NCBI GenBank assembly: GCA_965243175.1
Contig: OZ251532.1
Coordinates: 1,984,001-2,048,000 of the forward strand
From: VXYL01 sp965243175
Lineage (GTDB): Bacteria > Pseudomonadota > Gammaproteobacteria > Pseudomonadales > Azotimanducaceae
DNA: 64,000 bases
Direction of reading: 5' to 3'
Positions 24,304-33,389 of this stretch are shown one piece after another; position 1 is the stretch's first letter, and each line of letters starts with the position of its first letter. The position numbers and the translations under genes were made by a program. A model generated the notes under the pieces. That model was given only the letters and a program-made list of their open reading frames with translations, made no database searches and was not told the origin of the DNA.

Positions 24304-25706
24304 TCGAGCTTCTGCCGCTGCTGCTCTTCGCAGTGGTGATCGCCACGCTGCTGGCCGGCTATCCCGTCGCGCCGACACTCGGCGGGGCCGCGCTGCTGTT
24401 CGCCTTCGGCGGCGCGGCGTTCGGGGTCTTCGACCTGCGCGACCTCGGGTTTCTGCCGAGCCGCATCTTCGGCATTGTCACCAACCAGACGCTGATCGCG
24501 GTGCCGCTGTTCGTGCTGATGGGCGTGACCCTGGAACGCACGCGCATCGCCGACGCACTGCTGGAGAGCTTGGCGCAGCTGCTCGCTCGGGTTCGCGGCG
24601 GCCTGGGCTTGGCGGTTACCGCGGTGGGGATGCTGCTGGCCGCAAGCACCGGCATCGTCGGCGCCACGGTGGTCACGGTGGGACTGCTGGCGCTGCCGAC
24701 GATGCTTCGCCAAGGCTACGACGCCCGCCTCGCCACCGGCGCCATCTGCGCGACCGGTACGCTGGGGCAGATCATCCCGCCCTCGATTGCGCTGGTGCTG
24801 CTCGGCGACGTGCTGTCGAGCGCCTACCAGCAGGCGCAACTCGCCCAAGGCGCGTTCTCGCCGAAGACGGTCTCCGTGGGCGACCTCTTCGCCGGCGCGC
24901 TGCTGCCGGGCTTGGTGCTGGTGGGCTTCTACGCAGCGTACATCGTGGTCGTCGCCTGGCGGCGACCCGAACGCGCTCCGGCTGCGGCACTGGCCAAGGG
25001 TGCGGTCACGCCGGAGGCAAGCCCTTCGCGCGCCCAAGGCTCTCGAAATGTCGGCGCGCTGTTGCAGGGCCTTTTGCCGCCCTTGATGCTGATCGTCGCC
25101 GTGCTCGGCTCGATCCTGGCCGGCCTCGCCACGCCGACCGAAGCGGCTGGCGTGGGTGCGCTCGGCGCATTGCTGCTGGCCGCCTCGAAGCGAGCGCTGA
25201 ACGCCTCGGCCGCACGGGAGATCTGCGTCTCGACGCTGAAGACCACGGCGATGGTGTTCTTCATCCTCGTCGGCGCGTCCGTGTTTTCGCTGGTGTTCCG
25301 CGGCTACGGCGGCGATGCGCTGGTGCATGGCATGTTCGACGACATGCCCGGCGGCGTCTGGGGCGCCACGGCAATCGTGATGCTGGCGATCTTCGTGCTC
25401 GGCTTCATCCTCGATTTCATCGAGATCACCTACGTCGTGGTGCCCATCGTCGCCCCGGCGCTGCTGGCGATGGGCCTCGACCCGGTCTGGCTGGGCGTCC
25501 TGATCGCCGTCAACCTGCAAACCTCGTTCCTCACGCCCCCCTTCGGCTTCGCCCTGTTCTACCTGCGCGGCGTCGCCCCGCCTGAAGTGGCAACGCTGGA
25601 CATCTACCGCGGCGTAGCCCCGTTCATCGCCCTCCAACTCGCCCTGATCGCCCTTCTGGTAGCCATCCCGTCCCTCGCCACCTGGCTCCCGAACGTGCTG
25701 TACTGA
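24300..25706 (+). CDS. TRAP transporter large permease (DctM-type)
   Basis: A 468-aa membrane protein of the DctM family with about 12 hydrophobic segments. Typical features are LIAVPLFVLMGVTLERT near residue 65, ASTGIVGATVVTVGLLALP near residue 120, LGQIIPPSIALVLLG near residue 158 and the C-terminal LQTSFLTPPFGFALFYLRG. It uses an ion gradient to take up a carboxylate-like substrate. The GTG overlaps the small-subunit stop. Insertions near residue 180-240 suggest the subgroup with larger loops seen in TAXI/mannitol-like TRAP systems. The required binding protein must be elsewhere. Confidence 0.9.
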   Translation: MIELLPLLLFAVVIATLLAGYPVAPTLGGAALLFAFGGAAFGVFDLRDLGFLPSRIFGIVTNQTLIAVPLFVLMGVTLERTRIADALLESLAQLLARVRGGLGLAVTAVGMLLAASTGIVGATVVTVGLLALPTMLRQGYDARLATGAICATGTLGQIIPPSIALVLLGDVLSSAYQQAQLAQGAFSPKTVSVGDLFAGALLPGLVLVGFYAAYIVVVAWRRPERAPAAALAKGAVTPEASPSRAQGSRNVGALLQGLLPPLMLIVAVLGSILAGLATPTEAAGVGALGALLLAASKRALNASAAREICVSTLKTTAMVFFILVGASVFSLVFRGYGGDALVHGMFDDMPGGVWGATAIVMLAIFVLGFILDFIEITYVVVPIVAPALLAMGLDPVWLGVLIAVNLQTSFLTPPFGFALFYLRGVAPPEVATLDIYRGVAPFIALQLALIALLVAIPSLATWLPNVLY

Positions 25707-25710
25707 CTCG

Positions 25711-26142
25711 CTAGAACTGCTGCCGCATCGGTTCATCCAACGGCGAGGGTTCCGGCTCGCGCCAGTGGCTCTGCGCCTCCGGGTCGCGCTTCAAGCGCAA
25801 CGGATCGTGGCCGAAGAACCGCATCACCACGCCAATGGGAACCACGCAGACGGCATAGATGAGAAACAGAATCACCGGATTGACGATGCGCGAGAGCAAC
25901 AGCCCGAACTTGAACCAAAGCCGATTGGGAACGCGCAGCCACGCGGGATGGACAGCTGCCAGAAGGTTCAGCGCACCGCCAACGCCGATCAGGATGGCGG
26001 AGACCACATCAACGCTCGGCGGCCACCCATCGAACGCCCGAATGCCGAGGCGAACGCCGGCAATCACGATCAGCACCGCACCCACGACGACGCCGAAGCT
26101 GCGCTCGCTCGGCGGACTCGGGGCGTCGTGGGGTGTGCTCAT
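25711..26142 (-). CDS. SxtJ-like small membrane protein
   Basis: A 143-aa protein with two or three hydrophobic segments (FGVVVGAVLIVIAGVRLGI, AILIGVGGALNLLAAVHP, ILFLIYAVCVVPIGVVMRF) and the ending FGHDPLRLKRDPEAQSHW, characteristic of SxtJ-family proteins. Function is unknown; the family is often found near surface-sugar or saxitoxin-type gene sets, and neither is seen here. The start is placed at 26142; a longer frame to 26217 exists. It converges with dctM with only four bases between. Confidence 0.7.
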   Translation of the reverse strand: MSTPHDAPSPPSERSFGVVVGAVLIVIAGVRLGIRAFDGWPPSVDVVSAILIGVGGALNLLAAVHPAWLRVPNRLWFKFGLLLSRIVNPVILFLIYAVCVVPIGVVMRFFGHDPLRLKRDPEAQSHWREPEPSPLDEPMRQQF

Positions 26143-26283
26143 TTCTTTCCGGGGATCAGGCTTAGGTTGACGCGCGGTCTCGAACGTAGAGGCCGAGAAG
26201 CACGGGTTGCCTTGCACCAGCCCGGAGCGATGCGACTGCCGGGACTGAATCGGGGCGTTCTGCTATTGTATTACCCACAACCT

Positions 26284-26361
<78 letters not shown>

Positions 26362-26378
26362 AATCCACGATTCCCCCA

Positions 26379-28694
26379 TCAGCCCAACGCGCCTTCCTTG
26401 CGCAGCGCGGCGATTTCCTCATCGCTCATTCGCAAATGGTCGCGCAGCGCTTCGTCGTTGTGCTGGCCCAGGCAGGGGGCGGGGGAGCGCAGGGTTTGCG
26501 GAGTGCGGGAGAAGATGGTGGCTGGGCCGTCGTAGGGGGTCGGGCCCATTTCGGCGTGGTTCAGGGTCACGAAGAAGTCGCGCCAGCGCAGTTGCGGGTC
26601 GTCGTAGAGGTCGCTGGGGCGCATCACCGCGTAGGCGGGCACGTCGGCGTCGCGCAACTCTGTGGCAGCGTCGAAGGCATCGCGGGTTCGGCACCAGTCG
26701 GCTAGGGGTTGGCCGTTCAGGAGCTTGGCCAATGCCTCCCGCTGGGCGTCCGTTGCTGCGGCCACGGCGATGTAGCGGTGTTCTCCCTGGCACTCGTAGA
26801 CGCCGTGGGGATGCAGCGACGGGGAGCCTTGGCCGAGCCGCGTGGGGCTGTTGCCATTGGCCGAGTAGTCGAGAATCAAAGGTTCCAGGAAGCGGATGCC
26901 GCATTCGATCTGGGCCAGGTCGATGTGCTGGCCCTTGCCTGTCTCGCGGCGATGCAGCAGGGCGCTCACCAACGCGGCGATGCCGTAGCGCGGGGTGATG
27001 AAGTCCGTGTAGGCGCCCCACGGGCCGCTCGGCGGGCGGTCCGGCCAGCCGACCAGGTCGAACAGGCCGGCGATGGCCGCGCCTTGGCCGCCGAAGCCGG
27101 AATAGCCGCGCTGCGGGCCGGTCTGGCCGCGCATGGAGGTGGAGAGCATCACCAAGTCGGTTCGGTCGGCGCTCAACGTCTCCCAGTCCAAGCCGAACCG
27201 CGCCATGGTGCCGGGCGAGTAGCTTTCCAGCACCACGTCGGCCCAATCCACGAAGCGCTTGGCGGTGCGGCGGGCGGCGGCCTGCTTGAGGTCGAGGGTG
27301 ACGCCCTTCTTCGAGGTGTTGAAGTTGGCCATGAACTGCGAGCGGTTCGGGCCGGGTTCGCCGTCCTTGAAAGGCGGCGCGGTGCGCAGCAGGTCGAGGC
27401 GATGCGGCGATTCGATGCGAACCACGGTCGCGCCGTGGTCGGCCAACGCCTTGCCGATCATCGGGCCGACGCCGACCCAGCTGAAGTCCGCCACTCGCAA
27501 GGCGCCGAAGGGCGAACTCGGTGGCGGCTTCCCGACGCGCGAAGGCGGACGGGATTGCCGTGGCGGCGGAGCTTCGACCTCGGATGCGTGCCGGCGCAGA
27601 GACAAGGGCGTCCGCGAGAGCTTCGCGAACGGCCCTGGGAAAGCGTAGCCGCCGTGTTCGATCCAGAAGTCCCGCGCCGCCAAATGCGGATCGTCGAGCA
27701 GGTCCGGCACGGTGTGGATGGCCGCCAAGGTGAGGCCGTGTTCGGCGGCGTAGGCTTGGATCTCCTGCTTGGTCTTGGCGGCGAGCAGCTCGACGATCAG
27801 GTCCGCGGCTTGCTGCGCGGCGTCGAGGTCCAGTTCGTCAGCCCGCAAGAGGGACATCCAGCGCGTGAGGTCGAGGCCGCGAACGCTCTCCGGCACGTCC
27901 GCGTTGCACTCCTCCACCCAGCGCAGCAGCGCATCGAAAGTGCGCTCGCCGATGATGCGCATCTGGAAGCGCACCTGGGCGAGGCCGTCCTTGCAGGCGA
28001 CGATGCCGGGCAGCCGCAGCCGCTGCTGCGCCGTCGGATGCGGCTGGCCTCGGAACTCGCTGGTGGCTGGCGGATTGGCGCCGGTGTTCGGCGGAAAGCC
28101 GGTGGCGTTCATCAGCGTCCAGACGACGCAGGCCTGGGCGGAGACGTCCAAGTGTTGGCCCAGCCCGGAGTTCTCGCGGTAGAAGAGGGCGATCACGGCG
28201 TCCGCCGCTGCTTGAACGCCTGCGTGGAAGGCCGCCTGGGGCATGGCGCCCATCGGCGTGGGCGGGCGGTCGGCGTCTCCTTGCAGGCCGACCAAGCCGC
28301 CGGCGGCTTCGATGGTGAGTTCAGTCGCCGGTGAGTTCGCCATCGGCCCGGCGATGCCGAACGGGGTGATGGAGACGTGGACCAAGCGCGGGAACCTGAC
28401 GCTGTAGTCGCCGCTGTAGCCGGATTCCAGCAACACGTCGGCGGTGTCGAGTTGCGGCTCGAAATCCGCGTTGGTCACGTGGACCTTGCCGGCGTCGACG
28501 CAGGCCCGATAGGCGTCGTTCTGCGGGGCGAAGTCCGCCGCCGAGTTCGCGGCGGGGGCGAACTTGAACACCTCCGCGCCGAGTTCGGCCAGTGTGCGCC
28601 CGGCCAACGCGCCCCAGCGGTTGGTGGCGTCGATGACGCGAAAGCCCGCCAGCGGCGGCTGCGCTTCGCTCGGCGTGTTCTTTGCGTCGGTCAT
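26379..28694 (-). CDS. CaiB/BaiF family CoA-transferase, two tandem domains
   Basis: A 771-aa type III CoA-transferase made of two CaiB/BaiF repeats (about residues 1-380 and 400-771). The second half is typical: ALRVADFSWVGVGPMIGKAL, the CoA-site GAYTDFITPRYGI with the aspartate expected to form the acyl anhydride, and ETGKGQHIDLAQIE. In the first half the equivalent spot reads GAMPQAAFHAGVQ, with no aspartate, so that half is probably structural. Single-gene two-domain forms of this family are known. It overlaps the next CaiB gene by four bases (ATGA) and is last of three co-oriented CaiB genes. Substrate unknown. Confidence 0.87.
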   Translation of the reverse strand: MTDAKNTPSEAQPPLAGFRVIDATNRWGALAGRTLAELGAEVFKFAPAANSAADFAPQNDAYRACVDAGKVHVTNADFEPQLDTADVLLESGYSGDYSVRFPRLVHVSITPFGIAGPMANSPATELTIEAAGGLVGLQGDADRPPTPMGAMPQAAFHAGVQAAADAVIALFYRENSGLGQHLDVSAQACVVWTLMNATGFPPNTGANPPATSEFRGQPHPTAQQRLRLPGIVACKDGLAQVRFQMRIIGERTFDALLRWVEECNADVPESVRGLDLTRWMSLLRADELDLDAAQQAADLIVELLAAKTKQEIQAYAAEHGLTLAAIHTVPDLLDDPHLAARDFWIEHGGYAFPGPFAKLSRTPLSLRRHASEVEAPPPRQSRPPSRVGKPPPSSPFGALRVADFSWVGVGPMIGKALADHGATVVRIESPHRLDLLRTAPPFKDGEPGPNRSQFMANFNTSKKGVTLDLKQAAARRTAKRFVDWADVVLESYSPGTMARFGLDWETLSADRTDLVMLSTSMRGQTGPQRGYSGFGGQGAAIAGLFDLVGWPDRPPSGPWGAYTDFITPRYGIAALVSALLHRRETGKGQHIDLAQIECGIRFLEPLILDYSANGNSPTRLGQGSPSLHPHGVYECQGEHRYIAVAAATDAQREALAKLLNGQPLADWCRTRDAFDAATELRDADVPAYAVMRPSDLYDDPQLRWRDFFVTLNHAEMGPTPYDGPATIFSRTPQTLRSPAPCLGQHNDEALRDHLRMSDEEIAALRKEGALG

Positions 28695-29932
28695 GGCAGG
28701 CGCGGCTTGTCGCCGATGATGCCCTGGGCTTCGAGGGCGTCGATCTCGGCGTCGCTCAAGTGCAGCAGTTCGCGCAAGACCTCGTGGTTGTCGCGGCCCA
28801 GGGTGGGGGCCACGTTGTCGATGTCGAAGGGCTGATCGCCGACTCGATAGGGCGCGGCGGGATGCGGCAGCACGCCTACGTAGTCGCGTTCCATCATCTT
28901 CCAGAAGCCGCGCGCCGCAAGGTGCGGATCGTCCGCGAGTTCCAAACCGCTCGCCACATGGCCAGCGGGAACGCCTGCCGTTTGCAGGTCCGCGGTCAGC
29001 AGTTCCGCCACCTGCCCGGCGGTGAACGCGGCCACGGCGCGTTCCAACTCGTCGACGCGGGCGAGGCGATCCGCCACGTCGCCGAAGCCGCGCAAGTCCG
29101 CCGCGCCGTTGGCGGCCGCGTAGTCCACGAACGCCCGCCACTGCGCTTCGGTTCGCACCTGGACGACGATCCATTCGTCCTCGCCGGCGCACGGGAAGAC
29201 GCCGTGCGGCGCGTGGTGTGCGGAGCGGTTGCCGAGTCGCGGCGGCGCTTCGCCTGTTGCCGACTGCGCGAGAATTCCCTTGATGCCGAGCGGGAACAGG
29301 CATTGCGACTGCGAGAGGTCGAGGTGCTGGCCGCGTCCAGTGCGGCGCTTCGCCCGCAAGGCTGTGAGCAGCGCCGCGGCGCCGTTCAAGCCGCCGACGG
29401 CATCGCCGAGGGCCACATGCACCATGGTGGGCGGATCGTCCGGTTCGCCGGAGAGATGCGGCAGCCCCGATGCCTGCTCGACGGTGGAACCGTAGGCGCG
29501 GAAGCCGCGCCACGGGCCGTCGGTGCCGAAGGCCGGCATGGAGATCATCACGACCTCGGGATTCGCCTCGGCGAGCACCTCGTAGCTCAGGCCGAGCTTC
29601 GGCAGCACGCCGGCGGAGTAGTTCTCCACCACCACGTCCGAAATCGCCACCAGCCGCTTCAGCAGGTCGCTGCCCACCGGCGTGGCGAGGTCGAGCGTGA
29701 TGGCGCGCTTGTTGCGGTTGACGGTGTTGAAGGCCGGGTTCTTCTCGGCGCCGCCCTCGTCGATCCACTCCTGGGTGGCTTCCCAGCCGCGCCACCAGTC
29801 GAAGCGCACGCAGCCTTCCACCTTGACGACATCCGCGCCCATGTCCGCCAGATGCCTTGCCGCCAAGGGGCCGGCCCAGCCCATGGACAGATCCACGACG
29901 CGAACGCCGGCGAGAAGGCCGGGGCGGCTCAT
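28691..29932 (-). CDS. CaiB/BaiF family CoA-transferase
   Basis: A 413-aa single-domain type III CoA-transferase. Signature parts are LAGVRVVDLSMGWAGPLAAR at the N-terminus, NRNKRAITLDLATP near residue 70, and VALGDAVGGLNGAAALLTAL near residue 170, where the aspartate in GDAVGG is the expected catalytic residue. RTGRGQHLDLSQSQ follows. It overlaps its neighbours by four bases on both sides, so the three CaiB genes form a coupled operon. It probably moves CoA between organic acids; the pair is unknown. Confidence 0.9.
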   Translation of the reverse strand: MSRPGLLAGVRVVDLSMGWAGPLAARHLADMGADVVKVEGCVRFDWWRGWEATQEWIDEGGAEKNPAFNTVNRNKRAITLDLATPVGSDLLKRLVAISDVVVENYSAGVLPKLGLSYEVLAEANPEVVMISMPAFGTDGPWRGFRAYGSTVEQASGLPHLSGEPDDPPTMVHVALGDAVGGLNGAAALLTALRAKRRTGRGQHLDLSQSQCLFPLGIKGILAQSATGEAPPRLGNRSAHHAPHGVFPCAGEDEWIVVQVRTEAQWRAFVDYAAANGAADLRGFGDVADRLARVDELERAVAAFTAGQVAELLTADLQTAGVPAGHVASGLELADDPHLAARGFWKMMERDYVGVLPHPAAPYRVGDQPFDIDNVAPTLGRDNHEVLRELLHLSDAEIDALEAQGIIGDKPRLP

Positions 29933-31068
29933 GCCAAGAGCTCCGCGTTGGCCGCGCCGAGTGCCGCGGCGGGACCGCCGTGAAGGGCTGGCGTCTGGAA
30001 CAGCCGGAACGGGGTGGCGGGGGCATCGAAGGCGTGGCCGTGGCTGGTTTCCACCGTGGCGAAGGCGCTTCGCGCAACGTATTGATCGGTGGTGAAGAGT
30101 TCCGCCATCGTCGGCACCGGCGCGAGCGGAATCCGCATCTCCTGGCCGCGCCGCACCAGCTCGGCGGCGGAGCGATGCTTCACTTGCCGCTTGATGATCG
30201 GTTCCAGCACGTCGTAGTCGAGCAGCCGCCCGATGGCGGTCTGGTACTGCGGGGTGGCGGCGTGTTCCTCCATCTCCAAGAGCGCGCAGAAGCTCTTCCA
30301 CTGGCTTGGCGTGAGCGCGGTGACGCCGAGCCAGCCGTCCGCGCAGGGGTAGACGCCCAGCGGATAGGTAGGCGCGAAGCGGTTGACGCCGAGGCGCTGG
30401 CCGCGCCGCCCGCTGCGATAGCCGCCGACGCCGCCCACTTCCGTGAAGCACAGGTTCGCCTCGAAGATGCTGGTGTCGAGGCGCACCGCACCGTTCGCGT
30501 TGCCGATCTCGCGGGCGATCACCTGCCCCAGCGTGCCGATGTACGCCGCCAGCCCGCCGACGATTTCAGCGCCGCAACCCGCGGCGAGGGTCGGCGGGCC
30601 TTCCGCTCGCCCGACGTTGCGCACCATGCCGGCCAACGCCCAGCAGACGCCGCCGTCGCCTTGGAAGGCCGCGTAGGGGCCGTCGCGCCCGAACCAGGTG
30701 ATGGTGGAGACGACGACGTTCGGCGCCACGGCGGCGAACGCTTCCGCCCCGAAAGCGCCGGCATCGAGAACCACTGCGGCGCCGGCCGCAAGCGCTTGCA
30801 GTCGCTCCGGTTCCGCGGCGACATCCAGTGCGACGCTCGCCTTGTTGGTGCTGAGGTAGGCGTGCAGCGCACTGTTCTCCGGCGCATCCGCGCCAGGCAG
30901 AAACGGCGGTTCGCGGCGAGTCTCGAAGCCGATCTCCGGCGGCTCGACGTTCACCACCTCCGCGCCGTGATCCGTGAACAGCTTGCCGCAGTAGCCGCTG
31001 GCGATGCTGCCCGCGACATCGAGCACCTTGATGCCCGCCAACGCGCCTTCGACGGTCGAAGCAGTCAT
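29929..31068 (-). CDS. CaiB/BaiF family CoA-transferase with altered active site
   Basis: A 379-aa CaiB/BaiF protein, first in the three-gene operon. The N-terminal GALAGIKVLDVAGSIASGYC and the CoA-binding core are recognisable. Where the catalytic aspartate is expected the sequence reads GCGAEIVGGLAA, with glutamate in its place, so activity may differ or it may act only with the other two subunits. The ATG at 31068 is chosen at the family start; a longer frame exists upstream inside the Uma2 gene region. No regulator is nearby. Confidence 0.8.
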   Translation of the reverse strand: MTASTVEGALAGIKVLDVAGSIASGYCGKLFTDHGAEVVNVEPPEIGFETRREPPFLPGADAPENSALHAYLSTNKASVALDVAAEPERLQALAAGAAVVLDAGAFGAEAFAAVAPNVVVSTITWFGRDGPYAAFQGDGGVCWALAGMVRNVGRAEGPPTLAAGCGAEIVGGLAAYIGTLGQVIAREIGNANGAVRLDTSIFEANLCFTEVGGVGGYRSGRRGQRLGVNRFAPTYPLGVYPCADGWLGVTALTPSQWKSFCALLEMEEHAATPQYQTAIGRLLDYDVLEPIIKRQVKHRSAAELVRRGQEMRIPLAPVPTMAELFTTDQYVARSAFATVETSHGHAFDAPATPFRLFQTPALHGGPAAALGAANAELLA

Positions 31069-31138
31069 GCGGCGATCGACAAGGCGTGTCTTGACGAGTT
31101 GTGTCTTGACATGGACATGGCAGTGGTTCGCATCGCGG

Positions 31139-32041
31139 TCAGTCGGGCTGGCGAAGAGCGCGCAGTTGCGCCTCGAGCGCGGCGACGCGGTTGTCGGCCG
31201 CTTGGCGGGCCGCTCTCTCGATTTCCGCTCGCTGCTCGGCCGCTTGACGCGCTGCCCGCTCCCGGCCCGCGCGCTCCCGCTCAGCGTCCCGTTCGGCTTT
31301 CGCTTGGTTCCGTTCGACATCCGCTTCGACCCACGTGGGCAGAAGCCGCTCCTCCACTGGATCGTAGAGGCGCAGTGCGCCGTCCCGCACGAACAACTCC
31401 AGCCGCAGCACCCCACTTGCCCGCCGACCGGAGCGGTTCGGACGCACCAAGGCGTACACTTGCACTTCGCGTCCGCCCGACACGGCCGGCCGCAGCTGGT
31501 AGCCCCGCAGCTGCTCCCCGATGCGCTTGCCCGACGGGTCGAACAGCCAGTACTCGCGCACGCCGAGGCGCCGGTACAGCCGCTTCTTCTCCCCGACGTC
31601 GCCCTTCCACGTGCTGTTCGACAGCGCCTCCAGCGCGAAGTCCGGCGTCGATTGCTCCCACAGCTTGTAGGACGTCCGTTCCTCCTGCCGCTCCGCGCGC
31701 AGCGCCACCATCAGGTCCGGGCACACCACCTTGCTCTTCTGCCCCTGCCGGTACGGCATGAGCAAGTCCGAGAACGCCTCGCCGAGACCCTTGCTCCGGC
31801 ACCAAGCGCGCAACGCCCCAAACGAATCGGTCGTTTGCTCCGAGTGTTTCTGGCTCTGGCTCACGCTGTCCTCGACCGGGTAGCCTTCGTCGTCATAGCC
31901 GACCGGCGGCACGGGGATGTAGTCGCAGCGCGGATCCGCCGGCTCCTGCGCCGGCAACGACGCTAGCGCCAGTCGCCTGCGCGGCACCGACACGGTGCCT
32001 GCCGCGGGCGATTGCCGATGGAGTGGGGAAGCGGTTGCCAT
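31139..32041 (-). CDS. Uma2 family endonuclease-like protein, tandem copy 1
   Basis: A 300-aa member of the Uma2 (DUF820) family, PD-(D/E)XK-type proteins of unknown job. The core shows YIPVPPVGYDDEGYPVEDSV near residue 55, PDLMVAL near residue 123 (the acidic residue), and the run LYRRLGVREYWLFDP near residue 172 after the GDVGEKK lysines. The C-terminal 60 residues are Arg/Ala/Glu-rich and predict a coiled coil. A near-copy with its own upstream region lies 1.1 kb to the right in the same direction. Confidence 0.82.
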   Translation of the reverse strand: MATASPLHRQSPAAGTVSVPRRRLALASLPAQEPADPRCDYIPVPPVGYDDEGYPVEDSVSQSQKHSEQTTDSFGALRAWCRSKGLGEAFSDLLMPYRQGQKSKVVCPDLMVALRAERQEERTSYKLWEQSTPDFALEALSNSTWKGDVGEKKRLYRRLGVREYWLFDPSGKRIGEQLRGYQLRPAVSGGREVQVYALVRPNRSGRRASGVLRLELFVRDGALRLYDPVEERLLPTWVEADVERNQAKAERDAERERAGRERAARQAAEQRAEIERAARQAADNRVAALEAQLRALRQPD

Positions 32042-32163
32042 GTCCTGAGCGTACCACCGTCGCGCACCGTCTGGTCGAAGTGCGAGCATGGTGGCCGGCT
32101 CTTCGGCGCGGTTGGGCGCACCGGGCGGATCTCCTACATGAATTGCAGATATGTCGCACAAAA
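32042..32163. repeat. Tandem-duplicated upstream region, copy 1
   Basis: This 122-bp stretch upstream of Uma2 copy 1 closely matches 33164-33282 upstream of copy 2, including the 14-bp motif. With the genes themselves this shows a tandem duplication with a unit of about 1.1 kb. Confidence 0.85.
32127..32140 (+). promoter_or_regulatory. Recurring 14-bp motif, copy upstream of Uma2 copy 1
   Basis: GGATCTCCTACATG on the + strand, 86 bp upstream of the minus-strand gene start at 32041. Orientation is opposite to that at the Rpn gene, which argues against a simple promoter element. Confidence 0.5.
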
Positions 32164-32284
32164 CAGCACTTGGCGCGCTTGAGCGGCCACGCGACAGGCC
32201 AGCCTTGCGTGGACGACTCAGCTGTGGATCAAGTTCGCCGCGACGTTCCGCACGAGACGCGCTCTCGTTGCGAAGGAGGCCGTG

Positions 32285-33163
32285 TCAGTCGGGCTGGCGA
32301 AGCGCCCGGAGTTGGGCCTCCAGCTCGGCGATGCGCCTGTCGGCAGCTTCGCGCGCCGCTTGCTCCCGGTCGGCGCGTTCCCACTCGGCGTCCCGTTGGA
32401 CTTTCGTCTCGTCCAACGTCGGCAGAAGCCGCTTCTCCACGGGATCGTAGAAGCGCAGTTCGCCGTCCTGCACGAACAGCTCCAGCCGTAGCGCCCTGCT
32501 CGCTCGCCGGCCACGGCGGTTCGGGCGCACCAGAACGTACACATGCACTTCGCGTCCGCCCGACACGGTGGCCGGCCGCAGCCGGTAGCCCCGCAGCCGT
32601 TCCCGGATGCGCTTGCCGGACGGGTCGAGCAGCCAGTACTCGCCCACGCCCAGGCGCCGGTACAGCCGCTTCTTCTCCCGCACGTCGCCCTTCCAGTTGC
32701 TGTTCGACAGCGCCTCCAGCACGAAGTCCGGCGTCGACTGCTCCCACAGCTTGTAGGACGTCCATTCCTCGCGGCGCTCCGTGGGCAGCGCCACCATCAG
32801 ATCCGGACTCACCACCTTGCTCTTCTGCCCCCGCCGGTACGGCATGAGCAGGTCCGAGAACGTCTCTCCGAGACCCTTTTCCCGGCACCAGTCGTACAGC
32901 GTCCAGTACGCGCTGGTCGTCCCCCGGAAGTGTGTCGTGCTCTGGGTCACGCTGTCCTCGACCGGATAGCCGTCGTCGTCATAGCCGACCGGCGGCACGG
33001 GGATGTAGTCGCAGCGCGGATCCGCCCGCTCCTGGGCCGGCACCGGCTCCCGGACAGGCACAGGCGCCTGGGCTGGCACCGGCACCAGCGCTGGTCGCCA
33101 GCGCGGCGCCGACACGGCGTCTCGTGCGGGCGATTGCCGATGGAGTGGGGAAGCGGTTGGCAT
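32285..33163 (-). CDS. Uma2 family endonuclease-like protein, tandem copy 2
   Basis: A 292-aa paralogue of the gene at 31139 with the same parts: YIPVPPVGYDDDGYPVEDSV, PDLMVAL, and LYRRLGVGEYWLLDPSGKRI. It carries an extra proline/valine-rich linker near residue 25 (ALVPVPAQAPVPVREPVPAQ) and lacks a stretch in the C-terminal coiled coil. The mature parts match closely enough to indicate a recent duplication followed by indel changes. Uma2 proteins lack a settled function; many species keep several copies. Confidence 0.82.
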   Translation of the reverse strand: MPTASPLHRQSPARDAVSAPRWRPALVPVPAQAPVPVREPVPAQERADPRCDYIPVPPVGYDDDGYPVEDSVTQSTTHFRGTTSAYWTLYDWCREKGLGETFSDLLMPYRRGQKSKVVSPDLMVALPTERREEWTSYKLWEQSTPDFVLEALSNSNWKGDVREKKRLYRRLGVGEYWLLDPSGKRIRERLRGYRLRPATVSGGREVHVYVLVRPNRRGRRASRALRLELFVQDGELRFYDPVEKRLLPTLDETKVQRDAEWERADREQAAREAADRRIAELEAQLRALRQPD

Positions 33164-33282
33164 GTCCTGAGCGTACCACCGTCGCGCACCGTCTGGTCGA
33201 AGTGCGGGCATGGTTACGGAGTTCTGGGGGCGGTTGGGCGCACCGGGCGGATCTCCTACATGAATTGCAGACATGGCGCACA
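33164..33282. repeat. Tandem-duplicated upstream region, copy 2
   Basis: Match of 32042-32163. It includes the 14-bp motif at 33249. Together with 33283-33389 it fills the gap to the divergent ferredoxin gene; no further gene is visible. Confidence 0.85.
33249..33262 (+). promoter_or_regulatory. Recurring 14-bp motif, copy upstream of Uma2 copy 2
   Basis: GGATCTCCTACATG, 86 bp upstream of the gene start at 33163, at the same place as in the first tandem unit. Confidence 0.5.
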
Positions 33283-33389
33283 AAGGGCGACGGGCTGGCA
33301 GGCAAAGTTGGGTCTTGGGCGCGGTCTCGCTAGAATACGGCCTCTATCGAGCCGACCACCCGGTCGGCGCGTTCACATCGAGGAGTTCC

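Noticed and set aside
26379..30077. A 1232-aa minus-strand frame as a three-domain CaiB protein
   Set aside because: Codons beyond 28694 run antiframe through the second CaiB gene. The true start is the ATG at 28694, which overlaps the preceding stop.
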